DNA of 64,000 bases from Tetraselmis striata (Eukaryota; Chlorophyta; Chlorodendrophyceae; Chlorodendrales; Chlorodendraceae): positions 124,001-188,000 of the forward strand of contig VCJN01001300.1 in NCBI GenBank assembly GCA_006384855.1, read 5' to 3'. A program made the position numbers and the translations under genes. Positions 23,395-33,950 of the stretch are shown piece by piece. The first letter of the stretch is position 1; every line of letters begins with the position of its first letter. Below the pieces are notes generated by a model. The model did no database searches, had not been told where the DNA came from, and saw nothing but the letters and a program-made list of their open reading frames with translations.

Positions 23395-23993
23395 ATGGTG
23401 CGCCCTCCCTCCGGCCCCTCCTTCCTCAGGCCACTTTGACGGCGCGCTGCGCTTCTGGGACCTCCGCAGCGGCAGCCCCATAAACGAAGTCACGGGCCTG
23501 CACACGCAGCAGATCATGAGCGTGGCGATCTGCAACCGGTCCAACGCTGTGCTCACCAGCAGCCGGGACAACTCCCTGAAGCTCGTGAACCTCGGGACGC
23601 AGGAGGTGGTGAAAGTGGTTCCTTGCGCCGCAGGTTAGCCTAGCCTCCAACAGCAGCTGTGGCCCCAGACAGGCATCGACGCCCCTTTGTACAGGGCCCA
23701 TGCGTGTACGCACTCACGAGCACGCCTGGGAGCTGACTAGCGCCTTCTCATGTGTGGCAGGCTACCTGGCGTGCCGGGCATGCATCAGCCCCGATGACAA
23801 GTACATTGCATGTGGGCTGAGCGATGGAGGCATTGCGGTGTGGGACAGGGAAGGCGGAACCGCCCCCGCCACGATCCTGCGGCACTCGACTGGCCACAAG
23901 CCAGGCGCACAGCTGCTTGACACCGCCTGGAGCTCCAACGGGCAGCAGCTGGCCAGCAGCGACCGGTCCGGTGCAATAGTGGTTTGGCGCTGA
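20161..23993 (+). CDS. ATG16: autophagy-related protein 16 (ATG16), coiled coil plus WD40
   Basis: Fourteen exons join in phase to 596 aa: 20161-20308, 20486-20583, 20733-20792, 20877-20972, 21078-21179, 21338-21439, 21572-21853, 22081-22233, 22364-22466, 22647-22684, 22801-22872, 22969-23068, 23430-23633, 23761-23993. Human ATG16L1 is of similar size. The N-terminus (ELQARNAAERGAFEGVVGEY) resembles the ATG5-binding helix. A long heptad coiled coil follows (VGQLEKEAGELQAENKTLAT, ELRKVLDAEKAARSLASEEL). The C-terminal seven-blade WD40 begins IMPAHAGGCYSLEFS and includes GHFDGALRFWDLRSG, typical of ATG16. By family it links ATG12-ATG5 to the phagophore and directs ATG8 lipidation. The start at 20161 was chosen because it directly precedes the conserved helix; an in-frame ATG at 20104 would add 19 residues. 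Exon 10 is only 38 nt. Several introns contain G runs, and intron 12 a CA microsatellite. Confidence 0.93.
21263..21286. repeat. poly-G tract of 24 nt in ATG16 intron 5
   Basis: An uninterrupted G run lies on the coding strand about 50 bases before the acceptor of the exon at 21338. A shorter G run (about 21187-21197) sits just after the preceding donor. Confidence 0.95.
23347..23392. repeat. CA microsatellite in ATG16 intron 12
   Basis: About 23 uninterrupted CA units lie roughly 35 bases upstream of the acceptor for the GHFDGALRFWD exon. This intron (23069-23429) is the longest of the gene and is otherwise AT-rich. Confidence 0.95.
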
Positions 23994-24088
23994 GCGTAGA
24001 ATGTGGCTTCTGGTAGCTTGCTCCGTGCTGAGCCTCTGCAGCCACGCTGCAGCGCCATGCGCGGCATGCGCGGCTGCCGTTACAATAT

Positions 24089-24093
24089 GTGTA
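24089..24093 (+). terminator. TGTAA polyadenylation signal of ATG16
   Basis: TGTAA, the usual chlorophyte polyadenylation signal, occurs 96 bases after the ATG16 stop within AATATGTGTAAAAAATGTG. It is the first such signal on this strand after the gene, so the 3' UTR is inferred to end shortly after it. Confidence 0.55.
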
Positions 24094-24798
24094 AAAAATG
24101 TGTATCTCTACATGAGGGCGGCGTGCTGTCACCCATAGTGTGCAGCTGCGAACACGGCAATCATGAGCATGGATGGCAGGATACACGACGACATGATAAA
24201 AAGGCACATTTTGGCCACAAGGACATAATTATGAACAGCGTTTCGCATGGGGCTATTTCTGAAGAGATCGTGAGGCAAATGAATGTGTTGGTAACCTCAC
24301 AGGGGGACTGAAAATATATGCTGAAAGTAGATGCTGAAAATACTGGCTGTTGTGAGGAAGAGCCCCGGGTGCCCCCCTAGTTTCTATCAAACGCACCGCG
24401 TTTCTAGACCGCCCCAGGAGCAGCCCCAGGTCTGCTGGCAGTTGGGTCCCCTCACGGATCCAACTACCGATTACTAATCATTGGAACTAATCATTGTAAC
24501 TTTTTTTTAAATTCTTGGTCTTGAGCTTTTTTTGCCCTATCCTTCATCTGCAGAATACCGGTGTGACCCTGGCCCACATGCCACCACCAAACATGCCCTA
24601 CCGGGAGGGATCAAACACGTTGAGTATATGAATGAAATTTGCTGTACATGAAACACGGCATCTAGCACAAGCACATGCGCAGCAATAAATATGCATTTAG
24701 ATTTATTAGTTTTCAATTGGAGCAAAAGACATATGCGCTGATACGAAAATCTGCAGATTCACAGCAATAGGGCATGCCAGTAGAGCGAGGGCAGTGTA

Positions 24799-24800
<2 letters not shown>

Positions 24801-24834
<34 letters not shown>
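24801..24834. repeat. AT microsatellite
   Basis: Seventeen AT units form a pure run in the gene-free DNA between ATG16 and the LINE tail at 25.0 kb. Nothing else of note is seen in 24320-25000, except a short SINE-like scrap near 24880. Confidence 0.95.
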
Positions 24835-24836
<2 letters not shown>

Positions 24837-25034
24837 CATTATTATACATCATGGACTCTCCTCCGCAATGACTTGGCGTGGCGAGTCGCCGACCTTCGGC
24901 TGCTTCATTACATGCATAATACACGCGCGGATATATCGAATAGCAAATGTATCAAATAGCACATTGATACGCCGTAGGTGTTCGGACTCTGATCCATCGG
25001 CAGAGAGAGGGACCAGGTGACCGACTGCCTTTAG

Positions 25035-25150
25035 ACCTGTACCAGTACCTCATCCATCCCGCCTCATGCGGGATGCGGGCCGCTTTTAGGCGGCTTGCTG
25101 TGTTGATTTTCTAATTCTGGGGAACTGTCCTTTTTGTAATTCACACCAGT
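25035..25150 (+). mobile_element. LINE family B 3' tail
   Basis: The stretch CATCCATCCCGCCTCATGCG, GGATGCGGGCCGCTTTTAGG, CGGCTTGCTGTGTTGATTTT and CTTTTTGTAATTCACACC matches 32980-33080, directly downstream of the family B coding frame. The GCGGGATGCGGGCCGC part can form a stem. It is inserted alone, as a severely 5'-truncated copy. Confidence 0.65.
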
Positions 25151-25464
25151 ACCTACTGTACCCGTCATCATTGCACGCATAGTAAACACCGCGCGAGAGA
25201 GCCCCATTCTGCAACATTGAGTCGGTCATCGGTCGGGCTCGTGTATTATATCATATTGTCGACTGCGCCTGCGATACCGACCTGCCCATAGGAGCTCGTT
25301 CGCGCGGGGTAGTGAAGATCGGGCTCTAGTGCGCTCAGCAAATTAAGCATTCCAGATAGGAATACTCGTACGAGAATAATATACCAGTATTAGTATTATC
25401 AGGGGTAGTTCTGATGAAAAGATATACCCTGTACCCGCCCATCATTATCTGGTAAAAGTGATGT

Positions 25465-25690
25465 TCGCCCCGGGACGTCGGCCGAAGCCGCCCCAGCACT
25501 TGCCCTCTTGCGCCAACTGCAGTCGCAGCTCTGGCATAGCCCTTGGTGAGACCATTGCCCCATTCGAACCCCGAAGGGCTAATGCATCAAGCGGGTAAAC
25601 CCGGGACACGCCGGGCCGACTTTGCCGAAATACATCGGCCAGGAATCGAACCCGGGATGTCTCGCTTACGAGACCCCCCCCCCCCCCCCC
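25465..25690 (-). mobile_element. tRNA-derived SINE copy 2
   Basis: On the minus strand the order is TCTCGTAAGCGAGA, CCCGGGTTCGATTCCTGG (B box), CCGATGTATTTCGGC, GGGTTTACCCGCTTGATGCA, TTAGCCCTTCGGGGTTCG, then GGGCTATGCCAGAGCTGCGA and GTTGGCGCAAGAGG..AAGTGCTGGGGCGGCTTCGG. The anticodon-like loop reads CTCGTAA, so the source may be a tRNA-Thr. A C run (25675-25690) separates it from the adjacent LINE A tail. Confidence 0.6.
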
Positions 25691-25691
25691 G

Positions 25692-25760
25692 GGCGGACAG
25701 GACTGGCACCAGTGAAACCCTTGCAGCGTCTCTACGACGGCCGTTTAGGCAGACCATCAT
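25692..25760 (-). mobile_element. LINE family A 3' tail
   Basis: The inverse of GCCGTCGTAGAGACGCTGCA...TTTCACTGGTGCCAGTCCTG is present, close to identical with the tails at 0.85 and 3.9 kb. It is followed rightwards (25764-25835) by a segment with ACCTTTCATAGT.GCTGTTA that recurs at 60.4 kb. Confidence 0.6.
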
Positions 25761-26105
25761 CTGGTGCATGTCTCTTTTGCTGGCAACCTTTCATAGTCGC
25801 TGTTACATGTAGCTCTGTTTGTAGTGCGCACACGTTACAGCTCTATGTAAAAAGGATATCATCTGGTACAGTACTCATACTCTTGCAATAACATATCGCG
25901 CGCGCCGCGCGCCTACAGTAGACGCGTGACGTGCTCGTCGCGGAGCACTTGCATGTTCGGAGTAGGCAGGCGCAATTGTCTCGTGCGCGCTGCACTTCCA
26001 TATGTTGTGACACCCAACAAACAATTCAAACACTACAGAGGGCCGCTCATCGCAGTAGTCTGAATCCGCCCTGCTCATACGCAGTGGGCTGCCTTCCGCT
26101 CAAAA

Positions 26106-26679
26106 ATGGTAGAACGCCCAGCGATGGCTGCTGCGGCGGAGGCGAGCAATCTTGTCTCCCAGCAGCACTCTGCCCCGACCTGCGACCAGGCAGCCCCCAC
26201 CTCTTCCGGCAGCTCAGACCCCGCTCCAAGTGTCAAGGCAGCGGTCCCTGACTGCGTGCTCCGGGCCATATACCCAGAGCGCTATGCAGCTGAGCCAAAC
26301 TCGCAGAGTAGGTTTCCGGCCTCAATGTGTGAGTGGAATATTCATAGGAACGCACTTGCCCTGCCTGCAGCCCTAATACAGCCGCGTGGGTCCACGCAGA
26401 TTGACATGCTGTGATGCCCCTGTTTAGGACGTAGCCCATAGGGTGAACGTGGTGTCTGTGGGAAGCCAACATGTGCTCTGGGCCTCTACCCAAACAGGTA
26501 TACTAATCCCCCCTACCCCTCTCATGGTGTACTTAGGCCAGGCAGAGGCGTACGCACAGTCACTGCAAAATGCTCACGACATCAAGAAAGCCACATATCA
26601 GGACATAATTTGGCCCATGCTGCAGGAGCAGCGAGAAAACGGAATTACAGCCTCTCCTGGGGAGATGGGCTCCACGTGA
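26106..26679 (+). CDS. small protein of unknown function, three exons
   Basis: I do not recognise this protein. Exons 26106-26311, 26442-26497 and 26537-26679 join in phase (AG|G, then G|GC) to 134 aa. The first half is Ala/Ser/Pro-rich and low complexity. The second half is compositionally normal: VPDCVLRAIYPERYAAEP, VNVVSVGSQHVLWASTQT and an amphipathic helix-like AYAQSLQNAHDIKKATYQDI. There is no signal peptide or membrane segment. It converges on the minus-strand LURP-one-like gene at 27010. The consistent splice phases are the main support that it is real. Confidence 0.5.
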
Positions 26680-27009
26680 CTAGCGGCATTTCTGCCGTGT
26701 AAGCACCCAATCACCAGTTTTTATGATCCGCACACCAAGCATTGCCTGGATGATGCTCGCTGGCGGGGATCTTTACGTCATCCTAACGGACAGCGCCGGA
26801 GACCCATGGCTACATGTTTTCCGCGATTGCACATCCTCTTGTGTGACCATGTCCCGCGAGGGCCCGAGTGTGTGGCCACAAAGGATCTGCATGCTCCCAG
26901 CTTCGCCGCCACCGATCACGCAGGGCCAGCCCCCTGAATCGGGTGGTGACCTGGGCGCACAATAATCTAGTGTGGCTCCTATTTATATCGCCGACTGTGT
27001 GGCCCCTGC

Positions 27010-28116
27010 CTACAGCCCGCGCACTGCCCGCCTCGCTTCGTCTAGGGAGATGCACATTGCCATGAGTATGGAGGCATCCATGCCAGGCGAAAACGTCAGG
27101 AAGTAGTCCCCCTTCAGCTTTTCAATGCCCGGCATCCTGTACGCCACCAATGCGATTGGGACCTTGTGATCCTTCTGCCTCTCAGGCTCGCTGATGTAGA
27201 TCACCCCAGACTTCCTGCTATAGCTGAACTCGTAGGTCAGGACAAAGGGCTCCCCGCCACGGGCAAGGTTGTTCACCCGGGCACGGACCACAGCCTGAGT
27301 GGCACCCGCAGATACAAATATCCGGCTTAGCTGCTCTCCTGCAAAAGAAACATTCCCGGGCAGCATAGCGCTTTAAACAAGAAGTTGTTTCGTGAGAAAG
27401 CACCAAGCTCTACGATACGGTTTTGGGAGGATTCAAGATTGATGCATAGAATTCCTAATTTGAGTATAGCTAGGGAAAGAAAGTCCCACAGTCCCAGGGA
27501 TTCTGCGCGCATTGCACAGCCTACTATCTAGGAAAAATGATATAACAATCTAAATAGTACTGACACGATGCCTAACCGACTGAATGCTTTCACCGGAAAG
27601 CAACCCAAGGTGCAAGCTGTGAAAGAACGCGACGTGCACATGCCGGCGGTTCACACCGTTTGGGTGGTAGAAGGTCTCCGATCCCTGTGTCGCACTTGTC
27701 TCCACCTTCTTCATCCCGAACGCTGGCGTCGCGTTCCTAGTGTACACCTGGCGCAGCGTCCCTGCCGCTCCCCGGCGGCCCTCCGTCTGGAAACATACCT
27801 CCTCTGTATTGACCTCCCTATAACAGCAGCCAGCATACATCATGCGCATGCCAAGCTAGCCAAGCTAGCGCTCCGGAGAGGCGTCGGCCCCCCTTCCGAG
27901 CCTGGGAATGAAAGAGACAAGGCGAGCGGCGGCGTGGAGGGCACACCGGACAGCGTGCGTGTGTCCGTTCCACCAGTCCTCCTTCAGCCGCAGGGTGACG
28001 GGTTTGGAGCCGCCGAAGACGAAATCCGTTCCCAGCACGACTAGCCCCCCGGGCGGCCAGCTCTGCAGCTCAGGGGGCGGCTGGTTGCTGGCGGGCTTGC
28101 TGTTGTCGGAACCCAT
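27010..28116 (-). CDS. LURP-one-related (tubby-C-like) protein
   Basis: The likely start is at 28116 (MGSDNSKPASNQPPPE). Exon 1 carries LVVLGTDFVFGGSKPVTLRL, resembling the first strands of LURP-one-related proteins, where a short segment before '.PV.LT...K' is conserved. A middle exon near 27835-27750 (EEVCFQTEGRRGAAGTLRQ) is less certain. The last exon, 27338-27010, has SGVIYISEPERQKDHKVPIA and ends YFLTFSPGMDASILMAMCIS followed by LDEARR. The pattern 'V.PGVD....A....LDE' closes this fold in the family. Function is not established; plant members are linked to defence and membrane or phospholipid association, and I infer nothing more here. The N-terminus looks like a cytosolic or N-myristoylation candidate (MGSDNSK). 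Confidence 0.55.
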
Positions 28117-28829
28117 GGCGCGGATACCGACTATATAAAATACGCCGCGGGTCGAGCCGCCGGACACCAACTCGGGGAAAGCACGTTTGCGGTATGATGG
28201 TTGATGGGGCGCGCGCAGGCTACCGTAAGCGTGTGGCGCCTTTTGACGAGTGTATAGCCGCTTGGAAATGGCTGGGTTCTGCGGCCGCTGCTGTGTTTGT
28301 AGTTGCCCAGCGGTTGCCGATAAGGATGAGTCTGGATGGCATGCTGCACAAGCAGTGAGCAGAAGTACCGACGGGTTACGACGCTTGCTGTGCATGCGTG
28401 TCGACGCGTCAGCGTGAGGGGTTTTACACTCCGGGGTAGAGTCGGGCGAAGGCCGAGTACTACAGGTACTACGGGCGGCAGGCAGGGGGCGCGGGGGGCA
28501 AGGCACTACAGACGCTAAGTACCAGGGCGTCAGCATCGTAGACTCGTAGGTCGGCAGGGCGGCGCGTTATAACTGGCAGACCGGAGCGCCGCTCCCTGGA
28601 CGAGCGGAGGAATAGGTCGCTCTAGCGCAGCGGAAGCAAAAGGAGGGCAACAAGTACCTGTAGTACCAGTCGATAATCGTACCGCCGCTGGCATCCATGA
28701 TCAGAGATACCCCGCGTGTAGTCAGTCAATATCAGCATTACACACAAGAAACGACTAAACACGGATTCTCGGAGAAATGGGGTTGAATTCCTGCTGTATT
28801 ATATGATGGGGCTACAGTAAATAGAAACT

Positions 28830-29370
28830 ATGGGATCTCATTTGGGTTTACGTCTGCTCTTCTTTGGGTTTCCTTTGAAGATGTTGTGCTTAAGCGCTTG
28901 ATGCCCGGCTACGCAGTCAGTCTCTATCGTCTGCCATGTGGTGTTGATGTCAACATCTTGAGAGCTTTTTGCATTGCATGGCCATAGGTCATGTTCGTGC
29001 TGCCCCGGGGGCGCTTGTGAGGCATTCATGATGACAACATGCGGCGGGGCAAGCGCTTAGAACCCATCCGGCTGACACGTCCAAGCCAACCGAGCTGTCG
29101 TCTGGCTATGTAGTAGTCAATGGAGTAGATGCCCATCTCCTGGCCCAGGTTCTCAGTGGAGATGTGACATCTTTAGGTGTCCTTGCGGGTGACATACATG
29201 ACCCGCACGCACTGAACATGGAAGAGCCGCAGGCGGGAGTACAGAGCTTCAGTCAAAGACCAGCACTCGCAGCCATACAGTAGGACAAAGAGGATCAAGG
29301 TGGTGGACAGCTCGCTTAATTGGCTCGCGGGGAGATGCAGCTGGACGCGAACAAGCACCGGCGCAGGCTG
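28830..29370 (-). pseudogene. LINE C-terminal remnant
   Basis: The minus strand reads LLYGCECWSLTEALYSRLRL followed by FHVQCVRVMYVTRKDT, then after a shift EMGIYSIDYYIARRQLGWLG and RVSRMGSKRLPRRMLSS. These are the typical post-reverse-transcriptase segments of a common eukaryotic LINE type ('YG.E.W.L....RL..F...C.R...' and 'RRQL.WLGHV.RM...R.P...L'). Stops and a frameshift interrupt it. It is unrelated in sequence to families A-C in this window. Confidence 0.75.
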
Positions 29371-29379
29371 CCAAATACC

Positions 29380-30190
29380 CCATAGAGTCGTTAGTACTTA
29401 TTGGGGAATCTAACAATGAAATCCCTATTTGTGTCGCTAGGAAGCGCCCTGTACGGTGTACCGCAGTGAGCACAATAATTATTTAAATGAAACCGTGTGC
29501 TGTACGAGGGCACCATACCCAGCCATGTTCCGGGGCCGAAAAACAATGCAATCCTCATGCCCTTCTGTCCGCCCTGAGGTCACCACCGAAGAAGCCACTT
29601 CTCCATGTTTGAAGCACCGGCGCGCTTCATGAGAACCCGACATTGTCCATGCGCACGGTCAGAACGACTCTGCATGTCAGAGCTCTACTGCATCTGTTGA
29701 CTACATAAAATCCAACCCTTCCTATCTCAGAGGGTGTGATTGTGTATTGATGATGCAACACGCAGGTTGGTCACCACAAGTTGTATCGTTATAGCAGCCA
29801 AGGGTATAGCTGTACAAAGGGGGGTGTGGGATGGGTCAAGGGGAGGAGGCATCAGCCAGGCAGAGAGCAAAATTCCCAAGTATCCGTACGCTCTTGCCAT
29901 CGCACATAGAGCCACTGCGTACTTTTTACGCCTGAGCATTCTGAATTATTCTGAATAAAATTCTGAATTATTATACCCCATCGAGGCAGCATATCGTTGC
30001 CATAGCAGTAATCACTCAATTTTCCAAACACACATGTGTAGTGCTCCTTGACTGGCTGCCCCAGGCTTCAGACAGCATGAGTGTCTTGCTGGATAAATCT
30101 GGCAGCAGCCCATGTATGGGTAAATACATACGATGGGAGTTGCGAGGCTAGTGGTGGTACACCCCGGGTCCCCAATGTCAACCCTAACTC
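29380..30190. other. intergenic region, no gene seen
   Basis: No exon with recognisable protein or consistent splicing is found. A minus-strand frame at 29939-29727 is 70 aa and has no other support. The sequence is AT-richer than the flanking genes. Confidence 0.4.
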
Positions 30191-30195
30191 CCCAT

Positions 30196-31418
30196 CTATT
30201 CCTCCCAAGATGAAGCAGTTCGCTCTGCAAGCGTCTTGCGCATCAGGGCCACGTTGGCCTCCTTCGTCCCTTCCAAAGCAAGCCGTCGTAGCTGCTCCCA
30301 CTCGAAATCAGACTCTGCATACGCTGCTCGGACCTGAGCGGCAACGGCAGTGAGTAACACCATCGTGCAAGCACCAGTATCCACTGCAATCGCAAGGCAT
30401 TGAACAAGCAACCTTAATGCGAGAAACTGAATATAAACTGAGAAGGGTAGTCCTCCCGGAAGATGTGCCATATTGCCCCCCCCCAACCCCCCCCCCCCCT
30501 CCCCGTCAATCAACCTCCCTAGCTCCCTGAGACTCCTCACTTGCAGCGATCTGCCCCGTGTATGGTCCTTCGCATGTGTCTCACCTCTGATATGCGCACG
30601 CCTGCATACATCAAAGGAAAGCGCATGTTGATCCACCGAGAAAGCCAGAGGCAACAAAGCGGGGGAAAGGGGTTTAGGCTTGCCATCAGTCATAGCTTAG
30701 CATACGCAGATAGCTGTTTCGGGATACGCAGGGTCGTTGGAATTTCACCTAGCAGCTGGTTTTTAAGCATCAGACTCTCCAACCACTCGTCCCCATTCTT
30801 CATCGGCACTTCCTGGAGGTGGTCCGCAAGCATCTGGTAGTACTCCGCGTTGTATGACCCCAAAGCCCCACGGCCACTTCCTTCAAGCTGCGCCATCACG
30901 ACCCTGCATGACCGGCAAGGCAGCGGCTCATTGTGTCGTGGCCTTGTTCTCCGAGTAGGCCGCGCGATGCGGCTTGGATTTATTCCCACGCTGGCGATGG
31001 TGATATGCGCAATTCCTCAGTGACCAGGAGGTTCTCGGGCGCACCTCACGGCAACAAAGGTATGAAACGTTCGGAGCATTTCCGCAGCCTTTCTCTCGGG
31101 GGAAACGCCTCCAAACCCGTCCGATGGCACAAACATCTTGCCTGCCCCCCCGTCGCCCGAGGACCTGCGGCACTTCACGGCAGCTGCACGTGGGGCCCGG
31201 CGTATGGTCGCGGACCCTGTTCTGGGTCGGGAAACCAACCCAACTTGAGGTCTCATCACGTTCGGCCAGGGCGCACAATCTGTGTCCGTGCCCTTGCGTG
31301 AGACTGGTTGCCCGAAGCAGCGCGAAACGACACTCGTTGCAGTACTGCCAGTCACGTGGCAGTCGCTCGTTGTCGCCTGGCGGTTGTGGGTGGGTGCCAC
31401 TGACTGGGTGACCGCCAC
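30196..31418 (-). CDS. RbcX: RbcX, Rubisco assembly chaperone (type II-like), plastid-targeted
   Basis: Four exons join in phase to 232 aa: 31418-31045, 30903-30749, 30437-30406 (32 nt) and 30333-30196. The first ~95 residues are Arg/Ser/Thr-rich with few acidic residues, as in a chloroplast transit peptide. The mature part reads MFVPSDGFGGVSPERKAAEM, then TFHTFVAVRVVMAQLE, YNAEYYQMLADHLQE, NGDEWLESLMLKNQL, FLALRLLVRAAYAESDFEWE and ALEGTKEANVALMRKTLAE. This follows plant RbcX proteins along their length, including the FTYVAVR..AQLE helix and the LALRILEVR.AY..DFEWD region. By family it is a stromal dimer that binds the C-terminal tail of the Rubisco large subunit during L8 assembly. The micro-exon encodes FLALRLL; one residue seems missing before VRAAY relative to plant proteins, so its 3' edge may shift. 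Confidence 0.9.
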
Positions 31419-31865
31419 CGCACAACTGCAGCTGGACTGCTACTCTACTACCGTACCCGTAGTCGTCAGCGGCAAACGTCGTGTATCCTACGACGAGTAC
31501 TGCGATGGTAGTACATTAGGTCGAAAGCATCATCAGAAGTCGCGCTGCAACAAGCATGCAACTCAGTCGGTCTCAGTCGCGCTACTACTGTATATCATTG
31601 CCCGACTGTACTGCCACATACCGTGATACCCGTAACTTTCCTGCGCTCTATTAATCGCGCTCTATCTTTTACCGGTAAGTAGCTCTTATTAATGCCCCTA
31701 GTACTTTTTTGCCTTCCCAGCGTTTGTAATCCTCGGTAGGCGGGGAACCAAACCCCCCATCGCTGCTACGGGTACGGTAGATATGTCATATCGTACTCGT
31801 GCCGACCTCGTACCTACCGGTTAGCGGCTACTGCTGGCCATCTCGGCGACGCAGATGCACGCCAG

Positions 31866-33090
31866 ATGGAGCGGGAAGTGGAGGCTGCGTCGGGTTCGCA
31901 AAAGGAGCTGACGGCATTTCTAGACCAGGCCAACAACTCTCGGCTTCGAAATGAGGTGTGCGCTCTCCCTGCCACATGTAGGGAACGAATCTTGTTCAAC
32001 CAGCTCGACGCGGCGTCAGGCATGTGGACAGTGGCCATCCCCACCGCGCGGACAGCCATGACTCCGCATGAGCTGCGGGAGGTCGCTGCCGGGTACTTCT
32101 TTCTGCCTAGCCCGTGCTTGGCCCCGGTGGTTGGGTGCGAGATTATTCTGCCCTCGACGGAGCACAACCCCGTCATTGTTGATCTATACGGCGATGCGCT
32201 CATGAACCTCCCGGCGCATGGAGACGCTCACTGGCGTGTACAGCACGACGCTATCGCAGATGCCTTCCGCGATCACTGTGTTCACGACCTAGGTATCGCG
32301 GTACGGCGGGATGTGGATGACTTGTTCCAGCAGGCAGTGCCTCTCGGCAACACCGTACCCCGGGATGAACTCAAGGACCTAGCGCCGGACGCAGAGCTCT
32401 CCCTTCCGGCGTTCAACGTCATGACCGGGAGCTATGATCCCCGGAGCTTGAAGTCCACGCTGCTAGAGTTCATCAAGACTATGCGGTACGGGGTAAAGTA
32501 CACTTCAGTGCCCCGGGCCACAGCTGTGGATCGGTTTGAGCGCTCCCTGTTGGGCGACATACAACGGGGGTTGGCTGCGCGGGACGCGGCGTGGCACAAC
32601 ACAGAGCCCGGACAGAAGGGTCCTCTTCGAGACATCCTAGATATGTCGGAGTACACAGGCATGGTCTTCGGCACAGTGGGTGAGGTGAGCAAGGGGGTGC
32701 ACCGCACAGTGCGTGGTATCGCATGCTTGGCTGCGGACCGGGGTGCCCTCTCATCGCGGGGCACTCGGTGCATCACCCGGGCTCACCAGGAGGCCTTGCT
32801 CGCAAGAGATTTCCTCGGGGTCCTGAGCTTGGTAGCCGCTCGAGAGCGTGCTCGCTGCCTCATCAGACGGCGCAGATTCGTCTCCCATCCCGTTGCTGAA
32901 GCTGCACAGCACGTCCGAGGATCACCTACACACACACGTGCTCGCGTGGCCCGGACTCTGAACCGTGTGCGCATCACTCATCCATCCCGCCTTGCGGGAT
33001 GCGGGATGCGGGCCGCTTTTAGGCGGCTTGCTGTGTTGATTTTCTAATTCTGGGGAACTGCCCTTTTTGTAATTCACACCGGTTACCGGT
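31866..33090 (+). pseudogene. non-LTR retrotransposon family B: C-terminal coding part and 3' tail
   Basis: A 393-codon open frame (31866-33047) starts within the element and shows no reverse transcriptase. It contains VIVDLYGDALMNLPAHGDAH, WRVQHDAIADAF and then YTGMVFGTVGEVSKGVH. The 'GD......HGD..WR..HD.I.D' pattern followed by 'VF.T.GE' is what I know from LINE-like elements carrying a restriction-like endonuclease at the C-terminus; that assignment is inference. It runs into GGGATGCGGGCCGCTTTTAG and CTTTTTGTAATTCACACC, the 3' tail found alone at 25.05 kb. A decayed copy lies at 11.2-11.6 kb. The element is 5'-truncated at about 31.8 kb. Confidence 0.6.
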
Positions 33091-33159
33091 ACAAAGTACG
33101 AGCAGGACCGAGTGGTCTAATCCTCATGCAGTGCTCATCCTGGATTCCTGGTACGTAAG

Positions 33160-33950
33160 TTCCCCTACCTCTTGGGTTCAGCCGAGGAAAAGGAGAGCCG
33201 CGTCCGAAATCGCCTGGAATACGAGAGAATCAATACCGGTTGCAATACGGTTCTATCACGGATTTTTAGGCGTCCGTCCTCCGTCCTCCGTCCTCCGTCC
33301 TCCGTCCGTCCTCCAGTGCTGCGTCTTCGCGTATGAACCGTCATACGTTCGATCTGTGCTCGTTTGATTTCTAGGCACACCTCCGACGACGGAAAGATTC
33401 TGAATGGATGCGCGTGTATTCTAGCCCAGGCACGTCATGTATTCGTCTGAAACGCCAAAATAACGCGGTACCGCAGCGCGTTTTTTATTGCTGAATCAGC
33501 AAGCGAGACTCGCCCTCTATATTTATACAGCGACTATATACACGGTGGTCCGAGGATATGCTGTAGTTCCCCTACCTCTTGGGTTGAGCGGAGGAAAAGG
33601 AGAGCCGCGTCCGAAATCGCCTGGAATACGTGAGAATCGATACCGTTCGCAATACGGTTCTATCACGGATTTTTAGGCGTCCGTCCTCCGTCCGTCCTCC
33701 AGTGCTGCGTCTTCGCGTATGAACCGTCATACGTTCGATCTGTGCTCGTTTGATTTCTAGGCACACCTCCGACGACGGTAAGATTCTGAATGGATGCGCG
33801 TGTATTCTAGCCCAGGCACGTCATGTATTCGTCTAAAACGCCAAAATAACGCGGTACCGCAGCGCGTTTTTATTGCTGAATCAGCAAGCGAGACTCGCCC
33901 TCTATATTTATACAGCGACTATATACACGGTGGTCCGAGGATATGCTGTA
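33160..33950 (+). repeat. tandem duplication, ~400-bp units, with variable GTCCTCC minisatellite
   Basis: The unit from TTCCCCTACCTCTTGGGTT to GTGGTCCGAGGATATGCTGTA occurs at 33160-33565 and 33567-33950 with about 97% identity by eye. The main difference is the number of GTCCTCC repeats (five to six near 33270-33312, two to three near 33681-33702). The left edge, CTACCTCTTGGGTTGAGCG, is the reverse complement of a segment at 34465 and 35030, tying it to the neighbouring duplication. Confidence 0.9.

Noticed and set aside
27568-28044. 158-aa plus-strand frame
   Set aside because: It overlaps antisense exons of the LURP-one-like gene and has no domain or splice support.
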